From Mesorhizobium kowhaii (lineage in GTDB: Bacteria; Pseudomonadota; Alphaproteobacteria; Rhizobiales; Rhizobiaceae), in the NCBI RefSeq assembly GCF_003253745.1, contig NZ_MZXV01000013.1:1-64000 (forward strand): a stretch of DNA of 64,000 nucleotides, written 5' to 3'. The position numbers and the translations under genes were made by a program. Shown here piece by piece: positions 40,151 to 48,626 of the stretch. Below the pieces are notes generated by a model that worked only from the letters and a program-made list of their open reading frames with translations, was not told the origin of the DNA and searched no databases. Within the stretch, counting starts at the first letter, position 1. Each line of letters starts with the position of its first letter.

Positions 40151-40286
40151 GGCGGCATCTTTCACCCCCATCAACCAATATGGCCGAAACCGGCCCAAGT
40201 CGAATTAACAGTTGGACAGGTTTGACCGGCCTTGCCGGCCGGTCATTCGCCTTGTTTGCTGTATCCGAGCTGTATCCGACTTCTGC

Positions 40287-40415
40287 GCCGAGGCGTTCGG
40301 CGTAGCCTTCCGCGACAATTACGCCGAAAGCCGGCGGGCCGAACAGGCGGCGTTCGATGCCTGGCAGGCGTCGCACATCACCGACTTCGAATGGCAACGT
40401 TATTTCGTCAGCTAA
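40287..40415 (+). pseudogene. C-terminal remnant of a glutamine synthetase-family gene
   Basis: About 42 codons read AEAFGVAFRDNYAESRRAEQ followed by AAFDAWQASHITDFEWQRYF and a stop. This matches the end of glutamine synthetase-family enzymes, where F-x-x-x-Y-x-x-x-(K/R)R-x-E is followed by (I/V)-(T/S)-x-(W/F)-E-x-x-(R)-Y-(L/F). No start, catalytic domain or upstream homologous frame is present, so it is a leftover of a deletion, perhaps of a gamma-glutamylpolyamine synthetase-like gene. Assignment is by eye from a short segment. Confidence 0.45.
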
Positions 40416-40438
40416 TCATCGGTTGATAAGGCAAAACG

Positions 40439-40466
40439 AAACCGGCCGGCTTCTGCCGACCGGTTT
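40439..40466. terminator. Bidirectional terminator between the remnant and the His-rich gene
   Basis: A 12-base stem AAACCGGCCGGC / GCCGACCGGTTT with one mismatch and a four-base loop. A-runs and T-runs flank it on opposite sides, so it could serve both strands. It lies just after the 40480 gene's stop on the minus strand. Confidence 0.6.
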
Positions 40467-40479
40467 GTTCGGGGCGAGA

Positions 40480-40884
40480 TCAGCCGCAGACGCGGACTTC
40501 CTCGATCACCCTGTGGTGGTGGCGCCAGTGCTTGACCAGTTCGATATGGCAGCGATGATGCCGATGGTGGCGGCGATACTCGCCACCCTGGTAGTCACCA
40601 AACTGCACGCCGTCGTTGTCGTAATTGCGCCGGTGGTGTCGGCGATACTCGCCACCTTGATAATCGCCAAACTGCACGCTGTTCTGATCGTCACCATATT
40701 GGTTGTCATTGTTATACCGGTCACGATGGCGGCGGATGATGACCTGGCCGTTATCGGACTGATCGTCCGGTGAATACTGGTTGTTGTCGTCGGACTGGAT
40801 AATCAAGCTTGCGGCTTGCGTTGGCGCAATCACCGCAGCTGTCGCGGCGAATGCCAACACAGAAGCTAAAATCAATTTTTTCAT
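40480..40884 (-). CDS. Secreted His-rich repeat protein of unknown function
   Basis: A 134-residue protein with a clear signal peptide (MKKLILASVLAFAATAAVIA, cleavage after TQAA). The mature part is rich in Asp, Asn, Gln and Tyr, then His and Arg. A 23-residue unit beginning VQFGDYQGGEYRRHHR occurs twice, and the C-terminus has HHRHHRCH and KHWRHHHR. Such clusters may bind metal ions, but no family is recognised. GAGGACGAA precedes the ATG at 40884. It stands alone between two convergent or unrelated units. The repeats are also visible in the DNA. Confidence 0.75.
   Translation of the reverse strand: MKKLILASVLAFAATAAVIAPTQAASLIIQSDDNNQYSPDDQSDNGQVIIRRHRDRYNNDNQYGDDQNSVQFGDYQGGEYRRHHRRNYDNDGVQFGDYQGGEYRRHHRHHRCHIELVKHWRHHHRVIEEVRVCG
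40562..40680. repeat. Two 50-base direct repeats inside the His-rich gene
   Basis: 40562-40611 and 40631-40680 match at most positions, sharing CGGCGATACTCGCCACC and CCAAACTGCACGC, with a period of 69 bases (23 codons). They encode the repeated VQFGDYQGGEYRRHHR unit. Such repeats could change copy number by slippage between strains. Confidence 0.75.
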
Positions 40885-41000
40885 TTCGTCCTCCAGCGAG
40901 TTCAAGACATATAAACTCGCGAAGGAACTGGGTGTTCCATTGTAAATCTACACGCTTTGCGACGCTGGAGATATCAAGGCGTTATCGGTGGCTGCATACA

Positions 41001-41741
41001 CTACAGGCGAACAAAGGCCGTGAGCGGCAGGTGGTCGGACGCCACCCGCGAAAGCGGCGTGTCATGCGCTTCGACGGCCGAGATCATGCCGTGCCGATTG
41101 GCCATGATGCGGTCGAGCGCCAGCAGCGGCAGGTTCGACGGGAAGGTCGGAACAGCGGGCGGCAGCGGGCCAAAGGTGACATGCAGCGTATTCAGCGCGG
41201 AGCGGTTGCCGAGCCGCCATTCGTTGAGATCACCGAGCAGGAGCGTCGGCTTCTCGTCGGGGCTGTTCATGATATCGAGCACGACGCGGGCCTGCTGCGA
41301 GCGGGACCGGCGCAGCAAACCGAGATGGGCGGCGATGACGCGCAGGGTCCGGTTTCCGTCGAGATCGATTTCCGCCACCACGGCGCCGCGCGGCTCCAGC
41401 CCCGGCAGCCTGATCTGATGCACGTCGCGGACGACGCCCTTCTTGAACAGCAGGACATTGCCGTGCCAGCCATGTCCCTTGCCATTGGCTGCAATCGGCA
41501 CCGGCACCAGGCCGGTTTCGTGTTCCAGGCGAGACAGGTCGAGAAGCCCGTCACGGTCGCCGAAGCGGTTGTCGGCTTCCTGCAGCGCAATCACGTCAGG
41601 ATCGATTTCGCGGATGACGCGGCTGGTCCGTTCCGGATCGAACTTCCGGTCGATGCCGATACATTTGTGGACGTTGTAGGAAGCAACCAGCGTTCCGGTC
41701 GTGCCCATCCGTTTGGGCGCAGCGGCATTTGCCTTCTGCAT
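41001..41741 (-). CDS. Endonuclease/exonuclease/phosphatase-family protein
   Basis: A protein of about 246 residues of the EEP superfamily. Motifs are ASYNVHKCIG (Asn), IALQEADNRF (metal-binding Glu), LLLGDLNEW (Asp and Asn) and ASDHLPLTAFVRL (catalytic Asp-His). The family covers nucleases, phosphodiesterases and lipid phosphatases, and no finer call can be made. The start is uncertain: ATGs at 41741, 41768 and 41801 are open and ribosome binding sites are weak (GGAGG touches 41741). It precedes cls-like DNA on the same strand, and the pairing of an EEP protein with a phospholipase D-type synthase is common in rhizobia. Confidence 0.82.
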   Translation of the reverse strand: MQKANAAAPKRMGTTGTLVASYNVHKCIGIDRKFDPERTSRVIREIDPDVIALQEADNRFGDRDGLLDLSRLEHETGLVPVPIAANGKGHGWHGNVLLFKKGVVRDVHQIRLPGLEPRGAVVAEIDLDGNRTLRVIAAHLGLLRRSRSQQARVVLDIMNSPDEKPTLLLGDLNEWRLGNRSALNTLHVTFGPLPPAVPTFPSNLPLLALDRIMANRHGMISAVEAHDTPLSRVASDHLPLTAFVRL

Positions 41742-41912
41742 CCTCCGGTCGCGAATGGATAAAAGCATGCTTGCCGGGAGGCTGCGTCCAGGTCTTTGCA
41801 TATCCGTGCTGCTCGTCCTCGCTGGTTTCAATTCAGAACCTGGATACAGTCAAAATAGGCATCTTCGGCGTATGTTCCATGACAGGCGAGTTCCCGAACA
41901 AGCCAACCTTGC

Positions 41913-43376
41913 CTAAAGATAGGGCGAGCCGAGCCAAAGGACCCGGTCGAACAGCCTGACAAGGAAGGGTCGGGCCCGCAAGGCGTCGAGCGTCACCGGC
42001 ACCGCGGTGGCGAGCGCCGATCCGATCCGCGCGTCGATCTCGCTGGCAAAGCCTGCGTCGAGAATCTCGAGGTCGATCTCGAAATTCAGCCGCAGCGACC
42101 GGGCGTCAAGATTGGAAGAGCCGACATAGGCCCACACGCTGTCGATCGAAAGCAGCTTCGAATGGTCGAACGGTCCCTCAGTGCGCCAGACGCGGCAATA
42201 ATGTTTCAGCACCTGATCGAACTGCGCCATCATCGCGCGGTCGACAAGGAAAAGATTGTTCACGGCCGGCACGACGATGTCGATTTCGACGCCGCGCCTT
42301 GCGGCGGTGGTCAAGGCGCTGATCAGTTCGCGGTCCGGCAGGAAATAGGGCGACATCAGGCGGATCGACTTGCGGGCGACGGAGAATGCGCCGATCAGCA
42401 GTTTGTGGTTGGTCTCGATGCTGGCGTCCGGGCCGGACGCGACCGCCCGCACCAGCATCGGCAGGCCGGGCGCCGGCGACAACGGCGCAATTTGCCAGGC
42501 ATCGCCCTTCAGCGCCTCGTCGGTGACGAAGCGCCAGTCCTCGGCGGCGACCGAGAAGAGGTCGGCGACGACTGGACCGGTGACCTGGAAATGCGTGTCC
42601 CTGGCGCTGTTGGAACCGGCGAACTCGGCCGAGAAGCCCTTGCGGATGTTCATGCCGCCGGTAAAGGCGACCTTACCGTCGACGACCAGGATCTTCCTGT
42701 GGGTCCTGAGATTGGCGTAGGGCAGGCGCAGGCCCATGACGATGTTGCCGTTGAAGACATCGGCGGTGATGTTGGCGCTCTGCAGATGCCCGAGGATGCT
42801 GGGAACGGAGTAGCGGGCGCCAACGGCATCGATCAGCACGCGGACGGTTACGCCGCGCCGGACGGCGCCGGCCAGCGCCTCGACGAAGACCAGGCCCACG
42901 GCATCATTATCGAAAATATAGGTCTCGAGCAGGATGCTGCGCTCGGCGCCATCGATCGCCGCGCACATGGTGGCATAGGCCTCGTCGCCGGTTTCCAGCA
43001 CCGCGATTGCGTTTCCCGGGTTGAGCGCGCGCCGCGCCACCCTGTCGCCCAGTGTTCGCAGCCCCGTGAACCGCGGTCCGTATCGCTCGACGATCAGGGC
43101 CTCTTCGGCGGCGACGTCGCGCTCATGCTTGGCGGACGCCGCATCGCCGGCAAGCGGGCGCTGCGCGCTGATCGAGGCGCGGCGGATGCGGTTGATGCCG
43201 GCAACAGCATAGATCAGCACGCCGATGATGGGCGACAGCACCATCACGCCAACCCAGCCGGTGGCAGCTCGGACATCTTCCTTGGTCATGACGACGTGGA
43301 TGATGCCGACGGTCGCCATCACCACCGAGATGATCGCAAGGATTTGGGGCCAATGAGTCGCCAGAGTCTCGAACAT
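41913..43376 (-). CDS. cls: Cardiolipin synthase, phospholipase D-type
   Basis: A 487-residue membrane enzyme. Two N-terminal transmembrane helices (ILAIISVVMATVGIIHVVMT and VGVMVLSPIIGVLIYAVAGI) precede two HKD motifs: HRKILVVDGKVAFTGG and HSKLLSIDSVWAYVGSSN. It joins two phosphatidylglycerols, or a related lipid pair, to make cardiolipin at the inner membrane. I chose the ATG at 43376. A longer frame to 43412 begins with a non-ATG codon. The gene lies downstream of the catabolic operon but behind an inverted repeat, so it is probably separate. Confidence 0.88.
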   Translation of the reverse strand: MFETLATHWPQILAIISVVMATVGIIHVVMTKEDVRAATGWVGVMVLSPIIGVLIYAVAGINRIRRASISAQRPLAGDAASAKHERDVAAEEALIVERYGPRFTGLRTLGDRVARRALNPGNAIAVLETGDEAYATMCAAIDGAERSILLETYIFDNDAVGLVFVEALAGAVRRGVTVRVLIDAVGARYSVPSILGHLQSANITADVFNGNIVMGLRLPYANLRTHRKILVVDGKVAFTGGMNIRKGFSAEFAGSNSARDTHFQVTGPVVADLFSVAAEDWRFVTDEALKGDAWQIAPLSPAPGLPMLVRAVASGPDASIETNHKLLIGAFSVARKSIRLMSPYFLPDRELISALTTAARRGVEIDIVVPAVNNLFLVDRAMMAQFDQVLKHYCRVWRTEGPFDHSKLLSIDSVWAYVGSSNLDARSLRLNFEIDLEILDAGFASEIDARIGSALATAVPVTLDALRARPFLVRLFDRVLWLGSPYL

Positions 43377-43406
43377 TGCCGGGACTATCCAGCGAGCGAT
43401 TGCAGA

Positions 43407-43430
43407 AGGCAATGCAGCCGATCATTGCCT
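43407..43430. promoter_or_regulatory. Inverted repeat upstream of cardiolipin synthase
   Basis: Perfect eight-base arms AGGCAATG and CATTGCCT with eight bases between them. It lies between the PanB-like stop at 43466 and the cls start at 43376. It may end the upstream operon as a hairpin, or be an operator of cls. No T-run follows. A second small hairpin (TGCCTG / CAGGCA, 43445-43460) sits next to it. Confidence 0.4.
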
Positions 43431-43465
43431 CGTATTGAGCAGGCTGCCTGCCTCCAGGCAAATCA

Positions 43466-44278
43466 TTAGAGGCCCAGCGACGCCTTGAAAGCAGAAAGCT
43501 CCTCGTCGGTGACGGGGACCACGTGCTGCGGCTCGGGATAGGCGCCCGTCTGCACATCGGATATGAACTCGCGATAGGCGGCGATACGCTCGCGCTGTAG
43601 ACGCTCATATTCGGCGGCGAAGTTGCGGTAGGTCTTGGCGTGGCGCGGCCTGTGGCCGGCGGTGTGGCCGAGCACGTCCTCGCTGAAAAGATACTGCGCG
43701 TCGGCATGCGGCCCGGCGCCCATGCCAAGCATGATCATGGGCGTATTGCGGGTGATCAGTTCGGCAACCCGGTCGGGCACCACCTCCAACTCGGCGCCAA
43801 AGCAGCCGATGGCCTCCAGGCGCTTGACGTGATCCCACACCGCACGCGCACTCTCGGCCGTCCTGCCGACGGCCTTGAACCCGCCGGTCCAGGTGCATTG
43901 CGAGGGGATCAGGCCGACATGGGCGACGACCGGCACGGCGTTGTCGCAGAGCGCCTTCTGGGTGTCGAGGGAGGCGGCGCAGTAGAAGCAGTCGCCGCCG
44001 ATGCGCATGAAGTGGTAGGCGGTTTTCAGATAGTCCTCCGAGGTCACGAGATTGCCGGCGGGACCGTAGGGCAGCCCAACCTGTACGAAGCAGCGGCCGG
44101 CCGCCTCGCGCATCTCGGGCGAGAAGAAGCGGCCCTCGATCGAAAGCATGTCGACGCCGGCCGCATCCGCTGCTGCCGCCTCTTCGAGAGAGGTGACGTA
44201 AAGCATGGAAATCTTTTGTCCGCGGCTCTTCATGGCGCGGATGTCGGCGACGGTGGGACGGCTGTTCTTGGTGACCAT
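43466..44278 (-). CDS. PanB-fold protein (ketopantoate hydroxymethyltransferase homologue) in a catabolic operon
   Basis: A 270-residue protein with recognisable PanB segments: AVPVVAHVGLIPSQCTWTGG, FKAVGRTAESA and ELEVVPDRVAELIT. The canonical Mg-binding regions are changed. The usual VGDSLG appears as LSIEGRFF, the ADMPFGSY segment as QVGLPYGPAG and the KLEGG segment as FYCAAS. True PanB adds a hydroxymethyl group to ketoisovalerate for pantothenate synthesis. This copy sits last in an operon with an importer, a hydroxylase and an isomerase, so a different lyase or retro-aldol role is more likely. Eight bases separate it from the isomerase gene. Product unknown. Confidence 0.72.
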   Translation of the reverse strand: MVTKNSRPTVADIRAMKSRGQKISMLYVTSLEEAAAADAAGVDMLSIEGRFFSPEMREAAGRCFVQVGLPYGPAGNLVTSEDYLKTAYHFMRIGGDCFYCAASLDTQKALCDNAVPVVAHVGLIPSQCTWTGGFKAVGRTAESARAVWDHVKRLEAIGCFGAELEVVPDRVAELITRNTPMIMLGMGAGPHADAQYLFSEDVLGHTAGHRPRHAKTYRNFAAEYERLQRERIAAYREFISDVQTGAYPEPQHVVPVTDEELSAFKASLGL

Positions 44279-44286
44279 TTCGTTCC

Positions 44287-45069
44287 TCAGACGGTGAAAG
44301 CTTCGCGGAAGGCCTGCAGTGCTGCCTCGGGATCACCGGAGGCAAACGCCTCCATGCCCACCGGCCCGCGGTAGCCCATATCCCTCAGCGCGCGGGCGAT
44401 GCCGCGATAGTTGATCTCGCCCGTGCCGGGCTCCATTCGTCCCGGGACATCGGCCACCTGGACCTCGCCGATCCACGGCAGGCAGGCGCGGCACAGCTCA
44501 ATCAAGTTCCCTTCGCCGATCTGCGCATGGTAGAGGTCGAGGTTGAGGCGCAGGCCGGGCCGGTTGACGCTCGACACCAGCGCAAGCGTGTCTTCGGCGC
44601 GTCCAAACGGCACGCCCGGATGGTCGACCGGAAGGTTCAAATTCTCCAGCGTGAATGTCACGCTTTCCGCCTCGGCGAGGTCTGTAATGCGGTTCAGCGT
44701 GTCGCGCGCCTTGAGCCACATGGCGCCGGTGACGGTCTCGCAAGGTGTGACCGGCAGGCCGCCATCGCCCAGCCCGGTGCCGTGCAGGTTGAGCCGCGCG
44801 ACGCCGAGCCGCTTGCCGACCGCCGCCGTCTCATTGGCCGTCTTGAGCAATTCAGCGGCACCCTCGTCATCGGAGAGACGGCCGCGCAGATAGCCGTTCA
44901 TGATCGAGAAGGTCGCGCCGGATTTCTCGAGCATTGCGAGGTCGTGATCGGGCCAGTTCCAGAGGCCGACCTGGAAGCCCATTTCGGTGAGGCGCCGCAA
45001 GCGCCATTCCATCGGCCGGTCGCGCCAGAGCATTTCGGCGCAAGCCGCAAGGGTGAAGGTATCGGACAT
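44287..45069 (-). CDS. Hydroxypyruvate isomerase-like TIM-barrel protein
   Basis: A 260-residue xylose isomerase-like TIM barrel. GEVQVADVPGRMEPGTGEIN closely matches the Hyi-type HxQIADxPGRxEPGTGEINY segment, and FTLENLNLP and RLNLDLYHAQIGEGN carry metal-binding acidic and His residues. Hyi converts hydroxypyruvate to tartronate semialdehyde, and relatives such as MocC and IolE act on inositol-type compounds. Here the protein is downstream of a Rieske ferredoxin by one base and upstream of a PanB-like gene, so it belongs to the catabolic operon. The substrate is not determined. Confidence 0.8.
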   Translation of the reverse strand: MSDTFTLAACAEMLWRDRPMEWRLRRLTEMGFQVGLWNWPDHDLAMLEKSGATFSIMNGYLRGRLSDDEGAAELLKTANETAAVGKRLGVARLNLHGTGLGDGGLPVTPCETVTGAMWLKARDTLNRITDLAEAESVTFTLENLNLPVDHPGVPFGRAEDTLALVSSVNRPGLRLNLDLYHAQIGEGNLIELCRACLPWIGEVQVADVPGRMEPGTGEINYRGIARALRDMGYRGPVGMEAFASGDPEAALQAFREAFTV

Positions 45070-45070
45070 G

Positions 45071-45382
45071 TCAGACCTCGATGTACACGCGGCCGTCCTC
45101 GACCTTCGTGTTGTAGGTTTTAAGGTTCACGCAAACCGGTGCGCGCAGCGCTTCGCCGGTCCGGTAATCGAACACGCCGTTATGCTTCGGGCATTCGATC
45201 CTGTACTCCATAACCAGCCCTTCGCTCAGATGCACCTTCTCATGCGTGCACAGTCCGTCGGTGCAGAAAAACGCATCGTCGGGGCTGCGGTAGATGGCGA
45301 ATGTCCGGCCCTCGTGATCGAAGCGGATAAGGTCCTCTTCCTCGATATCATCGGTCGCACACGCATCAATCCACTTTGCCAT
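45071..45382 (-). CDS. Rieske [2Fe-2S] ferredoxin, MocE-like
   Basis: A 103-residue soluble Rieske protein. Cluster ligands are Cys45 and His47 (CTHEKVHL) and Cys64 and His67 (CPKHNGVFD). Small ferredoxins of this kind deliver electrons to membrane or Rieske oxygenases. Here the partner is most likely the membrane hydroxylase at 48627 in the same operon, as in the rhizopine mocDE pair. No ferredoxin reductase is present in the operon. The ATG at 45382 gives the family length. A gap of 114 bases lies between it and the ATPase gene. Confidence 0.88.
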   Translation of the reverse strand: MAKWIDACATDDIEEEDLIRFDHEGRTFAIYRSPDDAFFCTDGLCTHEKVHLSEGLVMEYRIECPKHNGVFDYRTGEALRAPVCVNLKTYNTKVEDGRVYIEV

Positions 45383-45496
45383 TGTCGCCCTGCAGTCTGT
45401 TCTTCGGTTGGTCGAAAAGGCGGCCGGCGGAACCACGCGTTCCGCCGGCCGTACAGGAAGATGCCCGGGAGGAGGAGATGGGCGTCTTCACTGGGT

Positions 45497-46321
45497 TCAC
45501 GCATGGCTTGCGCCGTGCGGCGCAGGCCTGTCGTCAGTCGCCGAGAAGCTCTCGATCTCGGCTTCGAGCTCAGCCATCTGCTCGCCGCCGGCCATCAGGT
45601 CGGTGATCGCTTCACGGCTTTTCTCGCCCTTGCGGAAGTCGGCGGCCTTGGCGCCTCTGATGAGGACGGCGAAGTGGTCGCCGACGGTCAGCGCATGGAC
45701 GACATTGTGGGTGATGAAGATCACCGCGATGCCCTTGCGGCGCGCCTGCAGGACGATGCGCAGGACATGCGCCGCCTCCTTGACGCCAAGTGCCGCGGTC
45801 GGTTCGTCGAGGATCAGCACGCTGGCGCCGAAATGGACGGCGCGCGCGATCGCCAGCGCCTGACGCTCGCCCCCGGACAGTCCACCGACCAGTCGATCGC
45901 CGTCGTCGATGCGGGTGATGCCGAGCTGGCGCATCTCGGTGACGGCGATCTCGTTGGCCCGCTTGCGGTCGTAGATGGTGAGCGGTCCCCAGCGCCGTGT
46001 CGGCTCGGCGCCGACGAAAAAGGAACGGCCGATGCTCATCAGCGGGAACGTCCCGCCGAATTGGTGGACTGTCGCGATGCCATGGTCGCTGGCGTCGCGC
46101 GGGCTGTCGAAGGCGACGGCCTTGCCGTCCATTTCCATCGTGCCCGATGTCGGTTTGTGGACGCCGGAGAGGATCTTGATCAGCGTCGACTTGCCGGCGC
46201 CATTGTCGCCGAGCAGGCACAGCACCTCGCCTCTGTTGACCTCCAGCGAAATGTCATGGAGCACGTCGATCGGTCCGAACGACTTGTTGATTCCGGCCAG
46301 TCTGAGCAAGGGCGTGGTCAT
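45497..46321 (-). CDS. Sugar-type ABC importer ATPase, single-domain
   Basis: A 274-residue ATPase with Walker A GDNGAGKST, signature LSGGERQ, Walker B VLILDEPTAALG and H-loop FITHN. It matches the first half of RbsA/XylG-type (CUT2) ATPases and occurs here as one domain only, which is frequent in inositol and fructose type systems. The start ATGA overlaps the permease stop at 46318, so the two are coupled. The last 30 residues after LMAGGEQMAELEAEIESF are low in conservation. Confidence 0.88.
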   Translation of the reverse strand: MTTPLLRLAGINKSFGPIDVLHDISLEVNRGEVLCLLGDNGAGKSTLIKILSGVHKPTSGTMEMDGKAVAFDSPRDASDHGIATVHQFGGTFPLMSIGRSFFVGAEPTRRWGPLTIYDRKRANEIAVTEMRQLGITRIDDGDRLVGGLSGGERQALAIARAVHFGASVLILDEPTAALGVKEAAHVLRIVLQARRKGIAVIFITHNVVHALTVGDHFAVLIRGAKAADFRKGEKSREAITDLMAGGEQMAELEAEIESFSATDDRPAPHGASHA

Positions 46322-47388
46322 GAGCGGGCCCTCGATTTGCTGCGCGGCGCGTAGGTCAACGCCATGTTGCGGAAGGTGTTGTTCATCAGCACGGCGGCGA
46401 GCAGCAGGACGCCGATGATCAGGCTCGCCCAGTTGGCGTCGAAGCCGGTGTAGAAAATGCCCTGGTTGACGATGGAGAAGGTCAGCGTGCCCAGAACGAT
46501 GCCGACCACCGAACCGTAGCCGCCGGTGAGCAGCACGCCGCCGATGACCACCGCAATGATCGAATTGAAGATGAACGACTGCCCGGCGGCCACCTGGGCG
46601 CTGTTGTAGAGGATCGCCTGCGACATGCCGACGAAGGCCGCGCACAGGCCGCTGCTCATGAACAGCGCGATGGTGACCCGGTCCGTCGGGATGCCGGCAT
46701 TGCGGGCGCTGACCGCGTCACCGCCCATGGCCAGGATCCAGTTGCCGAAGCGCGAGAAGTTCAAGATGAAACCGACGATCAGGACGATGGCGATCCACCA
46801 GAACAGGGTCACCTGGAATTTGCCGCCGAGATAGTCGCCAAACACAAGCTTGGCGATCGGTCCGCTCTTCAGCGCGACGCTGGTGCTGCCAGACAGGATG
46901 ATCGAAAGGCCGAGCGTCAGGCCGGCCAGCGCGAACAGCGTTGCCAGGGTGACGACGAAGGACGGCACTTTGGTGTGGATCACCAGGACCCCGTTGATGA
47001 AGCCGACGATGAGGCCAAGGGCGAGGGCCGCGAGGATGCCGACGATGATCGGCAGGCCGTAGTGGCCCGAGATGATGGCAATGGTCATCGAGCTGGCCGG
47101 GATCATCGACCCGACCGAGAGATCGAGGTGTCCGGCGATCATCAGCAGCCCGACCGGGAGTGCGATGATGCCGAGTTCCGAGGCGACGTTGAGCCAGCTG
47201 GCGGCGCCGCCGGCCGACATGAAATTGGCGCCGCCGAAGATCGAGAAGAAGACCAGCACGGCGATCATGCCGATCAGAGAGCCGACCTCGGGGCGCCGCA
47301 CGAGGCTGCCGATCGAGGGCATCGAAGAATGCGGGGCGGGTGGTGCAGTCGCTACCACGGCGGGTTGATCATGGGCTTGGGATGTCAT
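46318..47388 (-). CDS. Sugar-type ABC importer permease, RbsC-like
   Basis: A 356-residue permease with about ten transmembrane helices. The segment GHLDLSVGSMIPASSMTIAI is the conserved RbsC motif, and GGDAVSARNAGIPTDRVTIA is the cytoplasmic coupling loop. The N-terminal 30 residues are Pro/Ala-rich and probably cytoplasmic. GGGACACTTCG precedes the ATG at 47388. It is coupled to the ATPase. An interval of 116 bases before the binding-protein gene contains a GGCCGG / CCGGCC dyad. Confidence 0.88.
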   Translation of the reverse strand: MTSQAHDQPAVVATAPPAPHSSMPSIGSLVRRPEVGSLIGMIAVLVFFSIFGGANFMSAGGAASWLNVASELGIIALPVGLLMIAGHLDLSVGSMIPASSMTIAIISGHYGLPIIVGILAALALGLIVGFINGVLVIHTKVPSFVVTLATLFALAGLTLGLSIILSGSTSVALKSGPIAKLVFGDYLGGKFQVTLFWWIAIVLIVGFILNFSRFGNWILAMGGDAVSARNAGIPTDRVTIALFMSSGLCAAFVGMSQAILYNSAQVAAGQSFIFNSIIAVVIGGVLLTGGYGSVVGIVLGTLTFSIVNQGIFYTGFDANWASLIIGVLLLAAVLMNNTFRNMALTYAPRSKSRARS

Positions 47389-47504
47389 CGAAGTGTCCCT
47401 GGCTTGAGCAATGGGGAGCCTGGCGCGGCTCTCGCTGGGGCGAGCCGGCCGGCGATGTCCGGCCCTCGGATGGCATCCTCGGGCCAGACACTCAGCGATG
47501 GGCG

Positions 47505-48491
47505 TTAGCGGGCGCCGGCGGCCGCGCCACCCATTGTCGCGTCGACATTGGCGGCATCGACGATCCCCGGTCCGGTCAGCACCGGTTTTGTCGGCAGGTC
47601 GAGCCCATAGTTGACGAAGCCGTTGAGCAGGGACACCGCAAGATAGCCCTGCAGGTAGGGCTGCTGGTCGATCGAGAACAGCTGCGTGCCGTCCTTGATG
47701 CGCTGCAGGCCGGTTTCGTCCATGTCGAACGAAGCGAGCTTGACCTTGTCGCCGACATTGGCCTGGCTGATTGCGTTGGCTGCACTGTTGGCGTCGCCGG
47801 CGCTGATGGTGATAAGGCCGTCGAGGGTGTTGTCTTTCAGCACGGCGGCCTTGATCGCCTCGGCGACCGCGGTCGGGTTGCCGAAGCTGGATGAAGGCAG
47901 CGGCAGCTGGGTGGATTTGCCGCCGTTCTTGGCGATGGCATCGGCAATGCCCTTGCAGCGGTCTTCCGTGTTGGTGGAGCCCGGCAAGGTGTTGACGCAC
48001 AGCACGTTCTTGGCGCCATGGTTGCCGAAATAGGCGCCGCCACCAAGACCGGCAGCGTATTCTTCGTTGCCGACATAGTTCATGGCGCCGAGCCGCTTGG
48101 CTGCATCCATGCCGCCGGAATTGTAGATGATGAGCGGCACGCCGGCAGCAACGACTTCCTTGAAGGCGTCATCCATGGCCTCGGGCACCCAGTCGGGACC
48201 GACGATGGCGCTCGGCTTCTGGCTGAGCGCGGTGCGGATCAGCTTGGCGGCGTCCGGGCCGAGATTATCGTAGTTCTGCGGACCGAGCCAGGTCACCGAG
48301 CCGCCGGTCAGTTCGGCGACCTTGCCGGCATCGTCGGCGCCCTTCTTAACCTTCGACCAGAACGGGTCGTCCGCCTTGCCGCCGATGACGAAGATTTTCG
48401 CCCCTTTCGACTCGGCCATTGCTGATGTGGCCGATGTCGCCGCCACGCCCGCAAGCATGATCGCCGCCAAGAGTTTTGTGATACGCTTCAT
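47505..48491 (-). CDS. Periplasmic sugar-type binding protein, RbsB-like
   Basis: A 328-residue solute-binding protein with a signal peptide cleaved after TSAMA. The periplasmic-binding fold (KIFVIGGKADDPFWSKVKKG at its start) is typical of the pentose/inositol (MocB, RbsB, IbpA) group. It brings the substrate to the permease. GGGAGGAGAC precedes the ATG at 48491. A hairpin lies upstream between it and the hydroxylase gene. The substrate is unknown, and the moc-like context suggests a cyclitol or a related polyol. Confidence 0.88.
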   Translation of the reverse strand: MKRITKLLAAIMLAGVAATSATSAMAESKGAKIFVIGGKADDPFWSKVKKGADDAGKVAELTGGSVTWLGPQNYDNLGPDAAKLIRTALSQKPSAIVGPDWVPEAMDDAFKEVVAAGVPLIIYNSGGMDAAKRLGAMNYVGNEEYAAGLGGGAYFGNHGAKNVLCVNTLPGSTNTEDRCKGIADAIAKNGGKSTQLPLPSSSFGNPTAVAEAIKAAVLKDNTLDGLITISAGDANSAANAISQANVGDKVKLASFDMDETGLQRIKDGTQLFSIDQQPYLQGYLAVSLLNGFVNYGLDLPTKPVLTGPGIVDAANVDATMGGAAAGAR

Positions 48492-48600
48492 TTTCGTCTC
48501 CTCCCATTTGCCGTCTTCAGACGGGTTTAGAAAACCTTGGACCTCTCCTGCGCGCCTCTCTCCCAGTTGCGCGCCGCGTCACGTGATTGATGGCTCGCCC

Positions 48601-48622
48601 GGGTCACGCCTGGGCGTGACCC
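48601..48622 (-). terminator. Intra-operon hairpin after the hydroxylase gene
   Basis: Perfect eight-base stem GGGTCACG / CGTGACCC around CCTGGG, starting five bases after the hydroxylase stop on the minus strand. It has no T-run, so it may reduce readthrough or protect the mRNA end and not stop transcription, giving different levels of hydroxylase and binding protein. Confidence 0.45.
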
Positions 48623-48626
48623 AGGG

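Noticed and set aside
40357..40773. Hydrophobic-looking frame opposite the His-rich protein
   Set aside because: The repeated hydrophobic segments mirror the codons of the secreted repeat protein. The sense gene has a signal peptide and a ribosome binding site.
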